Assembly: GCA_900547855.1 (NCBI GenBank)
Contig: URIK01000021.1
Location: 1-16,909, forward strand
From: an uncultured Collinsella sp.
GTDB taxonomy: Bacteria; Actinomycetota; Coriobacteriia; Coriobacteriales; Coriobacteriaceae
Length of the DNA: 16,909 bases
Direction: 5' to 3'
Shown: positions 7,897-13,735 of the stretch, piece by piece
Layout: every line of letters begins with the position of its first letter
Position numbering within the stretch: position 1 is the stretch's first letter
Notes under the pieces: generated by a model
Seen by the model: the letters and a program-made list of their open reading frames with translations, nothing else
What the model was told of the DNA's origin: nothing
The model's database searches: none
Position numbers and translations under genes: made by a program

Positions 7897-9553
7897 ACTG
7901 CACCGCCGCTTGTTGACCGTCATGATGGTGGCCATGACAGCTATCCTCGCTTTTGCAGCGTCGTCCGAGACGGCCCGTGCTGCCGATGCTGGGGCCATCA
8001 CGATTGGCGGCGACGTCGCGACGCAATACGATGCATATCAGCTCTTTTCGGCAACTGTTACCGATAAAGCCGGCTCCGATCAAAAGGTCGCGACGGACCT
8101 GGCGTGGGCGAGCGATGCAGTTCGTCAGGCTGTTCTTCCCGTTCTTTATGATGCGGGGCTTGATAGATCGGCATCGACGGCGCAAGCGGCAGCCGAATGG
8201 ATGAATGCCGACGGGCATATGACGACCGCGCTGACGGCAAAACTTGCCCGCGCGATTTGCAATGTCGGCGCAACTTCCGTGGCCCTTAACGCGGACACGG
8301 CGGCCGAGCTGCCCTGCGGCTACTGGCTCATCGTCGCCGACGACGACGCCATCGCCCAGGGCGAGGCCGGCACCGCGCCAATCATGGCCCTGGTCGGCGG
8401 CAGCGCCGTCACCGTCAAGCCCAAGGCGGCGACCCCCAAGGTGTCCAAGCATGTGCTGGAGGACGGCACCGCCGCCTGGCAGAAGGCCGCCGACGCCACG
8501 GTCGCCGACGACCTGTACTGGCGCCTCTCTGCCGCGGTCCCGGCGGGGCTCACGGCCTACGACACCTATACGGTGCGGTTCGTCGACACCATGGGCGCGG
8601 GGCTCGACCCCTCCAAGGTGGCCGCGAGCATGCGCGTGTACGTGGCGGCGGGCGCGGACGGCGGCTTCGACGCCGTCTCGGTCGGCAAGGACGGTCGCGC
8701 CGGCACCGAACCCGCGAAGGGCTGGACCGACATCACGGCCCAGTGCGCCACCAAGGTAGCGGCCGACGGCAAGACCTTCACCGTGCGCACCGGCGACCTG
8801 ATCGCCGCGCTCGGCGGGGCCGACGCCTTCACCGCGGGCGCCCGCGTGGTCGCCGTGTACAACGCGCCGCTCAACAGCGCGTGCAGCCACGGCATCGCGA
8901 AGGGCAACCCCAACGAGGTCTACCTGCGCTACCCGCGCTCTCCCTTTGCCGACCAGTCCGGCGACGCCGGCTTCACCCGTACGCCGAGCGACGATGCGTG
9001 CGCCTACACCTGGGATCTCGCGCTCACCAAGCGCGGCAGCGACGGCGACAAGCCGCTTGCCGGGGCGGTCCTGAGCATCGCCGACGATCGCGGTCGCACA
9101 CTGGCGGCCGACGGCACGTGGGATGCAGAGGGCAAGGCCACCGTCACCACGGGCGAGGACGGCCGCGTGACCGTCTCGGGCGTGGACTCGGGCAAGCTGG
9201 AGGTCCGCGAGCTCAAGGCGCCCAAGGGCTACACCGCCTTTGAGGGCATGCGTTCCGTGACGGTCAAGGCCGAGGGGCTGGGCGTCGACCAGGTGGCCGC
9301 CGCCAAGCCCAAACTCACCATCACGGCCGAGTCGCCCCTGCGCGCCGACAGCGCGGACGGGTCGACGGGCAGCTTGGAGGCGTCGCTCATCAACACGCCC
9401 ACCGGCACACCTCCTAGCATTACCACCGGAGGCTTTATGCCCTCGACTGGCGATATGGCAATGTACGCCGCGGCCGCCGCAGCGGTCGCCGGAGCCGCAC
9501 TCATCGTGGTCGCGCTCCTGGTCAAGCGGGGAGGTGGCAGCCATAAAGAGTAG
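7889..9553 (+). CDS. LPXTG-type pilin with isopeptide D2 and SpaA domains (ancillary/basal pilin)
   Basis: This protein has 554 aa from GTG 7889, overlapping the adhesin stop by 8 nt, which implies translational coupling. A signal peptide ends near A-R-A, about residue 32. The N-terminal domain is paralogous to the backbone pilin: both share WASDAVR, a GYWL strand and a VGGSA-V/E strand. A K-P-K-A segment (K177/K179) sits where SpaH/EbpB pilins carry their pilin-motif lysine. A fimbrial isopeptide D2-type domain starts near K187. A SpaA-like domain has K381 and E441 (VRELKAPKGY). The sorting signal is the variant MPSTG (517-521), then a TM helix and a basic tail. GC jumps inside the gene: a block from about 8280 to 9420 is very GC-rich (45/60 at 8821-8880) while both ends are not, suggesting recombination. 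It could instead be a second backbone pilin. Confidence 0.87.
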   Translation: MSKLHRRLLTVMMVAMTAILAFAASSETARAADAGAITIGGDVATQYDAYQLFSATVTDKAGSDQKVATDLAWASDAVRQAVLPVLYDAGLDRSASTAQAAAEWMNADGHMTTALTAKLARAICNVGATSVALNADTAAELPCGYWLIVADDDAIAQGEAGTAPIMALVGGSAVTVKPKAATPKVSKHVLEDGTAAWQKAADATVADDLYWRLSAAVPAGLTAYDTYTVRFVDTMGAGLDPSKVAASMRVYVAAGADGGFDAVSVGKDGRAGTEPAKGWTDITAQCATKVAADGKTFTVRTGDLIAALGGADAFTAGARVVAVYNAPLNSACSHGIAKGNPNEVYLRYPRSPFADQSGDAGFTRTPSDDACAYTWDLALTKRGSDGDKPLAGAVLSIADDRGRTLAADGTWDAEGKATVTTGEDGRVTVSGVDSGKLEVRELKAPKGYTAFEGMRSVTVKAEGLGVDQVAAAKPKLTITAESPLRADSADGSTGSLEASLINTPTGTPPSITTGGFMPSTGDMAMYAAAAAAVAGAALIVVALLVKRGGGSHKE

Positions 9554-9648
9554 CTGGCAGCCCCACAGAGAGCGGGGCGAGACGTAGCGAAGTAGATGCT
9601 AAGATACAGACAGACAGATTTAGATCAAATGGAATTCGAGCAGAAAGC

Positions 9649-9654
9649 AGAGGA
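9649..9654 (+). promoter_or_regulatory. Shine-Dalgarno site fixing the backbone pilin start
   Basis: AGAGGA lies 7 nt before ATG 9662. Upstream in-frame ATGs at 9596 and 9629 lack a site and would put a charged, Gln/Glu-rich stretch ahead of the signal peptide. Confidence 0.75.
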
Positions 9655-9661
9655 AAAGAAG

Positions 9662-11443
9662 ATGAGCATGAGCAAGAACATCGCACGCCTGGCAGTAACT
9701 GCCGGCCTCACAGCAGCGCTGAGCTTCGGCGGAGTCATGGCCCCGGTGACCATGGCGTTTGCTGATGGCACGCCAACGGTGGCTCCGGATGGCAATGTAA
9801 AGATTGACGAGAAGACCTATACGGATACAACCTTTAAGGGTATCCAGATTTTCAAGGCCAAGGTCACGCAGGATTTGGATGGCGTTAACAACTGGAATGG
9901 CGCTAAGACGCTTTCCGACATTGAGTGGGCGTCAGATGCCGTTAGGGATGCTGTGATCGGGGCATTTGCCGATACTAGCGACGTTACAAAGCCCTCCGAC
10001 AATGATGCTCAGAAGTGGGCCGACTGGCTTAAATCAAAAACCGAAGGTGATTACAAGTCAGGTACAGACAAGACTACTAAGCTCGATGCCGGAACAACCC
10101 TCGATAAGATCGCCAAGGCACTGGAGGACGCCAATATCACTGAAGGGACGGATGAGTGCAAAACGAGCACCGGTGGCATCTTCACTGGTCTGAATACCGG
10201 CTACTGGCTCTTTGTGACTAAGAGTGTCGGCAAGAACCCAAATGCTGTCGCCGAGCGCAACACGGATACCTTCACTTCGCCGATTTTCGCCGTTGTCGGC
10301 GGTTCCGCTGAGACCATTGCTCCCAAGAAGCAGGTCCCCACTGTGACCAAGGCCGTAAAGGACGACGCAAAGGGCAGCACGTTCGGCGCACCCGAGGATC
10401 CCAATAAGGCTGCGGACTCTCAGATGGACGACTATGTCGACTACCTGCTTACCGGTACCGTTGCGGGTAACATCAACACTTACAGCACCTACAAGTACAT
10501 CTTCACGGATAATCTTCCCAAATCCATGACGCCCGAGTTTGAATCTGACGGCACGACGCCCGCTGTCACGGTCAAGATTGGTGATACCAGGGTCAAGACT
10601 GACTGCTACACCGCCAAGTACGAGAACAATACGATAACTGTCGACTTCACCAATCTCAAGAATTGCACGGACGTGGACAATGCTGCTATTACACTGAACA
10701 GCGACTCGAAGGTGACCGTCGAGTACAAGGCAAAGCTCGACTCTACCAAGATCTTTGATAATGACGGTAAAATCAAGAAGATCTTTAGTGGATTGGTTGG
10801 TCAAGCCCAGACTAATACGGTTAAGCTGACTTATTCCAACAATCCGCATGTTGAGGGTGTCGGCACCACGGTCGAGCACCCTGCCTATGACTACACCTAT
10901 GGCATCGATGTCACCAAGGTGGGCTCTGATAACGAAGCAAAGGGGCTCGAGGGCGTTGAGTTCACGCTGCAGGAGAACGGTGATACGAGCAAGTTTATCA
11001 AAGCGGACGGTACCAAGACGGCTAATTGCGAGCAGGCCAAGCTGAAGACCGACGCAGACGGTAAGATAAACGTTGTCGGTCTCGATGAGGGCACCTACAC
11101 CCTTACAGAGGTAACCCCGGCGCCTGGCTACAACAACTCTGCTTCCAAAGGTGTCACGTTTACCATTGCTCGCGGCACGCTTCAGCAGGATGGCACCGCG
11201 GTGACTCCTGACAAGGATTCTGCCAACGTTACTGCTGCTGATGGTGTTGTAAAGGCCGATTCTGCCGCCGTATCTACCGGTAAGCTCAGCTTCACCATCG
11301 TCGACCAGGAGGGCACCGGCCTCCCGCTCACCGGCCTTAATGGCGTGACCTTCACTTGGATCGCTGGTGGCGCGGTGCTGTGCATCGGCGTGGCGCACCT
11401 CATCCGCAGCCGTAAGCAGGCTGAGGAGTCCGAGCAGGAGTAA
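9662..11443 (+). CDS. SpaH/EbpB-like LPXTG major (backbone) pilin
   Basis: This protein has 593 aa from ATG 9662. The signal peptide ends at A-F-A (residues 32-34). The N-terminal domain contains W-A-S-D-A-V-R-D and a T-G-Y-W-L-F strand. A-P-K-K (K222/K223) lies where the pilin-motif lysine is expected, and K230 begins the D2-type isopeptide domain. A Cna-B/SpaA-like domain follows, with K419 and E483 (LTEVTPAPGY). The sorting signal is a canonical LPLTG (554-558), then a hydrophobic helix and a charged tail. By family logic the lysine of one subunit is joined to the sorting-signal threonine of the next by a class C sortase. The strong RBS, canonical signal and family resemblance make this the best shaft candidate. 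The 108-nt gap after the previous pilin holds a small hairpin (GCCCC 9560-9564 / GGGGC 9574-9578) that could be a processing site. Composition is AT-rich relative to core genes (24/60 GC at 10021-10080). Confidence 0.9.
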   Translation: MSMSKNIARLAVTAGLTAALSFGGVMAPVTMAFADGTPTVAPDGNVKIDEKTYTDTTFKGIQIFKAKVTQDLDGVNNWNGAKTLSDIEWASDAVRDAVIGAFADTSDVTKPSDNDAQKWADWLKSKTEGDYKSGTDKTTKLDAGTTLDKIAKALEDANITEGTDECKTSTGGIFTGLNTGYWLFVTKSVGKNPNAVAERNTDTFTSPIFAVVGGSAETIAPKKQVPTVTKAVKDDAKGSTFGAPEDPNKAADSQMDDYVDYLLTGTVAGNINTYSTYKYIFTDNLPKSMTPEFESDGTTPAVTVKIGDTRVKTDCYTAKYENNTITVDFTNLKNCTDVDNAAITLNSDSKVTVEYKAKLDSTKIFDNDGKIKKIFSGLVGQAQTNTVKLTYSNNPHVEGVGTTVEHPAYDYTYGIDVTKVGSDNEAKGLEGVEFTLQENGDTSKFIKADGTKTANCEQAKLKTDADGKINVVGLDEGTYTLTEVTPAPGYNNSASKGVTFTIARGTLQQDGTAVTPDKDSANVTAADGVVKADSAAVSTGKLSFTIVDQEGTGLPLTGLNGVTFTWIAGGAVLCIGVAHLIRSRKQAEESEQE

Positions 11444-11543
11444 CGCTCGCTCACCCATCCCTTTGGCAGGTGGGATGTTATGGCCATGAGACTTGCGGAC
11501 ACTTTTCTCGTCCATCGACGTTCTTGCTTTGCCATTCTCTTTT

Positions 11544-11581
11544 CGGGGCAGACTCCGCACTGGAGTCTGCCCCGTTCTTTT
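11544..11581 (+). terminator. Intrinsic terminator of the pilin operon
   Basis: A perfect 13-bp stem (11544-11556 with 11562-11574, CGGGGCAGACTCC/GGAGTCTGCCCCG) has a 5-nt loop and is followed by TTCTTTT. It lies 100 nt after the backbone pilin stop and separates the structural genes from the sortase. Confidence 0.88.
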
Positions 11582-11642
11582 GGGATAACGCAGCCAGCCT
11601 CCATCGTCCGATGGGTCAAGCGTATGAATATCGAACTGATGT

Positions 11643-11685
11643 TTGCAATTATTGCGTTTACCAGCTGTAAGTGCGAGTGCTCGCA
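11643..11685 (+). promoter_or_regulatory. Candidate promoter and operator-like dyad for the microprotein
   Basis: TTGCAA (11643-11648) and TGTAAG (11666-11671) are spaced 17 nt apart. The palindrome TGCGAG-TG-CTCGCA (11672-11685) covers the expected transcription start, so it could be an operator. An alternative -10 is TAAAAT at 11687-11692. Both are weak pattern matches. Confidence 0.35.
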
Positions 11686-11748
11686 GTAAAATACCCTTGC
11701 GACGCATCCCGTGCGCGGGCGGCCGACGACTCGATCGGAGGTCCCCAA

Positions 11749-11898
11749 ATGCTGAAATTCCTTAACGCGCTCGCCGCCCTCGCGGCGGTGGGCACGTTCG
11801 TCATCGCGTTTCTTGACTCGTATGAGGTTCGGTTTAAGGTCCGTAGCCGCACGCGCGGTGCGGACGGTAGAAGGCATTTGCGCCGAAAGCGCAAATAA
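11749..11898 (+). CDS. 49-aa membrane microprotein, function unknown
   Basis: ATG 11749 lies 7 nt behind CGGAGG (11736-11741), a near-ideal ribosome binding site. The 49-aa product has one predicted transmembrane segment (about residues 3-22, Ala/Leu/Val-rich) followed by a very basic Arg/Lys tail (28-49), which would stay in the cytoplasm. A terminator begins directly after the stop. RBS, membrane helix with positive-inside tail and private terminator together make a real gene likely. I do not recognise a family. It sits between the backbone pilin and the sortase, so a role in pilus assembly or regulation is possible but is only inferred from position. Confidence 0.65.
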   Translation: MLKFLNALAALAAVGTFVIAFLDSYEVRFKVRSRTRGADGRRHLRRKRK

Positions 11899-11899
11899 G

Positions 11900-11928
11900 A
11901 ATGCCCGGGGTTCGGAGCCCGGGCATTT
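11900..11928 (+). terminator. Intrinsic terminator after the microprotein gene
   Basis: A 10-bp stem (AATGCCCGGG 11900-11909 with CCCGGGCATT 11918-11927) has an 8-nt loop and starts 1 nt after the stop codon. The trailing T run is short (TTT), so termination may be partial. Confidence 0.72.
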
Positions 11929-12129
11929 AACAAAACCAGAAAACTAGGCCGCCCGCGCTCCCAAACATTTACGCGGGTTGCGTCGTTTTCTATTGATATT
12001 GTATCCCGAATCGCCCCGCCGATCCGGGACGTTTCGAAAACTCAAATGCTGGCTTATCCTCGACTGGACGGTGCAGTCTAGCTGCGTTGTCCGGCACGGA
12101 GGTTCGCTAATCGGTTATTATTTGTTTAG

Positions 12130-12143
12130 ACAACTTGAGTTGT
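12130..12143. promoter_or_regulatory. Dyad immediately upstream of the sortase RBS
   Basis: ACAACT-TG-AGTTGT is a perfect 6-2-6 palindrome that abuts AGAGGAG (12144-12150), the sortase ribosome binding site. It could be a repressor operator or an RNA hairpin limiting access to the RBS. A TATTAT (12116-12121) upstream could be a -10 element, but no good -35 is seen at normal spacing. Confidence 0.4.
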
Positions 12144-12159
12144 AGAGGAGTGACCGGCG

Positions 12160-13098
12160 ATGGTGCAGGGCGCCAAACATATGAAGGGCAATAACGCCGC
12201 GGACAACGGCGGCTCAAGCCCTCAGCCCAAACCTCAACCAAAGCCCAAGCGTCGTCGCAAGCGACTGCCGCGCTGGGCTGATCGGCTCATCACCATCGTC
12301 ATCATCCTTATTGGCGTGGGCCTTATGACCTGGCCGTGGATCTTGGACCGGCTCGAGGCCTCGGGCGTGTTCAACCAGATCAGCACCGTGTCCAGCACCG
12401 TGGACGCGCTGTCTGCCGAGGAGCGCGAGCGCATCCTGCTCCAGGCGCGCTCCTTTAACGAGCAACTGGCGGGCGAGGTCACCGAGCTCCCCGCCGACCA
12501 GATCGAGCCCTATGCCCAGCAGCTCATCTTTGACCGCGACCCCATGATGAGCTGGGTCGAGATCCCCTCCATCGACGTGAGCATGCCCATCTACCACGGC
12601 ACGAGCGAAGAAGTCCTTATGGCGGGCGTCGGCCACCTGGAGGGCACGAGTCTGCCGGTGGGCGGCACCTCGACGCATTGCGTGCTCACCGCGCACTCGG
12701 GCATGCGCAACCTGAGTATGTTCGACGACATCCATTCGCTGGAGCCCGGCGACCTGGTGCTACTGCACACCATGAACAAGACGCTCGCCTACAAGATGGT
12801 GGACTCCGAGGTCGTGCTGCCCGAGGAGATGGAGTCGCTGACCATCGAGCCCGGTGCCGACAAGGTGACGCTCGTCACCTGCACGCCCTACGGCGTAAAC
12901 GACCATCGCCTGCTGGTGCACTGCGTGCGCACCAAGTACAACAAGAAGGACGTCGACAAGCAAAAGTCGCTGGCCGGCCGCCACTGGGGCAAGCGCGAGT
13001 TCGCCGTGCTCATCGTGGTCGTAGCCATTGTGCTGTTGCTGCTGGACATCGTGATCCACGCGGTCCGCAAGCGCCGCAAGGCCAGGGCCTCGGCATAG
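12160..13098 (+). CDS. srtC: Class C sortase (pilin polymerase)
   Basis: This 312-aa protein starts at ATG 12160 behind AGAGGAG (9-nt spacing). A Pro/Lys/Arg-rich cytoplasmic N-terminus precedes a TM helix at about residues 43-62. The catalytic domain carries H179 (L-T-A-H-S-G-M), C241 (T-L-V-T-C-T-P-Y-G) and R250 (N-D-H-R-L-L-V), the full sortase triad. The segments I-Y-H-G-T-S-E-E-V-L and G-V-G-H-L-E-G-T-S-L-P-V-G-G are typical of class C. A second TM helix (281-301) with an Arg/Lys tail, also typical of pilus sortases, follows. D127-P128 or the nearby E-P-Y may serve as the lid; a clear DPF/DPW lid is not visible. Class C sortases join pilin subunits by isopeptide bonds at the membrane. 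It is 716 nt downstream of the backbone pilin, beyond two terminators, so it is probably transcribed separately. Confidence 0.94.
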   Translation: MVQGAKHMKGNNAADNGGSSPQPKPQPKPKRRRKRLPRWADRLITIVIILIGVGLMTWPWILDRLEASGVFNQISTVSSTVDALSAEERERILLQARSFNEQLAGEVTELPADQIEPYAQQLIFDRDPMMSWVEIPSIDVSMPIYHGTSEEVLMAGVGHLEGTSLPVGGTSTHCVLTAHSGMRNLSMFDDIHSLEPGDLVLLHTMNKTLAYKMVDSEVVLPEEMESLTIEPGADKVTLVTCTPYGVNDHRLLVHCVRTKYNKKDVDKQKSLAGRHWGKREFAVLIVVVAIVLLLLDIVIHAVRKRRKARASA

Positions 13099-13111
13099 GA
13101 CATTCTCCAGA

Positions 13112-13146
13112 ACCGCCACAAAGGGGACAGGCGCCTTTGTGGTGGT
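13112..13146. repeat. REP-like palindrome, copy B
   Basis: ACCGCCACAAAGG (13112-13124) pairs with CCTTTGTGGTGGT (13134-13146) over 13 bp with one G-U pair, around a 9-nt loop GGACAGGCG. It shares the AAGGGGACAGG core with copy A at 3827-3856. It starts 14 nt after the sortase stop. Confidence 0.65.
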
Positions 13147-13158
13147 CGGGACTTCCAA

Positions 13159-13219
13159 ACCATCACAACATTCGATGAAAATCGCGATTATGGCGAAAAG
13201 TGTCGAATGTTGTGATGGT
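13159..13219. repeat. 17-bp perfect inverted repeat with nested palindrome
   Basis: ACCATCACAACATTCGA (13159-13175) is perfectly complementary to TCGAATGTTGTGATGGT (13203-13219). The 27-nt interior contains the palindrome AATCGCGATT (13180-13189). It lies 12 nt after REP-like copy B. There is no T tract, so it is not a typical terminator. A miniature non-autonomous mobile or REPIN-type element is possible. Confidence 0.75.
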
Positions 13220-13227
13220 CTTCGTTG

Positions 13228-13290
13228 TGGGCGGGACGGTTTTCGTTTCGGACGGCGCGGTTTTCGCTATGGACGGTGCGGTTTCGCTGC
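13228..13290. repeat. Degenerate ~21-bp tandem repeat
   Basis: Three imperfect units (about 13228-13249, 13250-13270, 13271-13290) share the consensus GGACGGxGCGGTTTTCGCT. The second and third differ mainly by a T for C change and a 1-nt deletion. Confidence 0.55.
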
Positions 13291-13296
13291 GGAACC

Positions 13297-13325
13297 GCCA
13301 GCCCGCCGCCTGCCAGCCCGCCGCC
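13297..13325. repeat. 15-bp direct tandem repeat
   Basis: GCCAGCCCGCCGCCT (13297-13311) is repeated immediately at 13312-13325 (14 of 15 nt seen, then C). This looks like a recent slippage or duplication product. Confidence 0.75.
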
Positions 13326-13382
13326 CTCGTTACGTTTTCGCTGCATTTGGGTAAAGCACCTGCTCCAGGCGGCGTTGCCTTG

Positions 13383-13388
13383 TATACT
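13383..13388 (+). promoter_or_regulatory. -10 element of the gatCAB operon
   Basis: TATACT, a near-consensus -10, lies 36 nt before the gatC start. No good -35 hexamer is seen 16-18 nt upstream, so an activator or a degenerate -35 may be involved. Confidence 0.45.
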
Positions 13389-13423
13389 AGAGCGGTTTAT
13401 CTGTTATGCGGAAGGGAGCGCCT

Positions 13424-13735
13424 ATGGCACTCAGCGAGAAAGACGTGCGCGGCATCGCCGATTACGCAAAGATCGCACTGACCGATGACGAGCTCACCCA
13501 GATGACGTCCTACCTGAACGACGCCGTCCAGATGCTCGAGCCCGTCCTGCAATATGACTTGCCCGACGTGGAGCCCACGTTCCATCCTATCGGAAGCCTG
13601 TCCAACGTGATGGGCGATGATCTGCGCGAGCCCGAGCGCGACCTGCCGCTCGACGTTGCGCTCGAAAACGCCGGCAGCGCGCGCGACCGCTACTTCCGCG
13701 TGCCGTCCATTTTGGGAGAGGGGGAGAGCGAGTAA
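13424..13735 (+). CDS. gatC: Asp/Glu-tRNA amidotransferase subunit C
   Basis: This 103-aa protein starts at ATG 13424, 5 nt after GAAGGGAG (13411-13418). The upstream in-frame ATG at 13406 has no comparable site and adds residues not expected in GatC. The sequence follows the GatC pattern: an N-terminal helix with I-A-D-Y-A-K-I-A-L-T-D-D-E-L, a linker, then V-E-P-T-F-H-P and a D-D-L-R-E-P-E motif. GatC wraps around GatA and stabilises the GatA-GatB interface. Its stop overlaps the gatA start by 1 nt (TAATG at 13733-13737), implying translational coupling and matched subunit synthesis. Confidence 0.93.
   Translation: MALSEKDVRGIADYAKIALTDDELTQMTSYLNDAVQMLEPVLQYDLPDVEPTFHPIGSLSNVMGDDLREPERDLPLDVALENAGSARDRYFRVPSILGEGESE

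Larger units (their letters stand above)
11444..11748. other. Intergenic region: terminator, two 6-2-6 dyads, candidate promoter
   Basis: No convincing gene lies here apart from the microprotein that follows. The region contains the pilin terminator (11544-11581), a CCATCG-TC-CGATGG dyad (11601-11614), a possible promoter (11643-11671) and a TGCGAG-TG-CTCGCA dyad (11672-11685). Confidence 0.6.
13099..13423. other. Repeat-rich intergenic region between sortase and gatC
   Basis: No gene is supported in this 325-bp gap. It holds REP-like copy B (13112-13146), a 17-bp inverted repeat (13159-13219), degenerate GC-rich tandem repeats (13228-13290 and 13297-13325) and a -10 element for the gat operon. 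No standard terminator for the sortase is visible, unless the palindromes serve that role. Confidence 0.6.

Noticed and set aside
7796..9544. 582-aa open frame on the minus strand
   Set aside because: It is the antisense shadow of the GC-rich pilin gene. It lacks domain structure, is composed of low-complexity Gly/Arg/Ala/Val/His runs, and the sense frame has a signal peptide and sorting signal.
9560..9578. Terminator between the two pilin genes
   Set aside because: The GCCCC/GGGGC stem has only 5 bp and no T run. At most it is a weak processing or attenuation hairpin.
11470..11670. 66-69 aa frames spanning the pilin terminator
   Set aside because: They read through the hairpin and lack ribosome binding sites.
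10058..11707. 549-aa open frame on the minus strand
   Set aside because: It is antisense to the backbone pilin and runs across its terminator. No plausible RBS or recognisable motifs are seen.
13159..13219. CRISPR repeat or terminator interpretation of the inverted repeat
   Set aside because: There is only one unit with no spacer array, and no T tract follows, so neither label fits.
13200..13481. Frame encoding G-x-V-F repeats upstream of gatC
   Set aside because: The periodic peptide simply reflects the 21-bp DNA tandem repeats. There is no RBS and it overlaps gatC.
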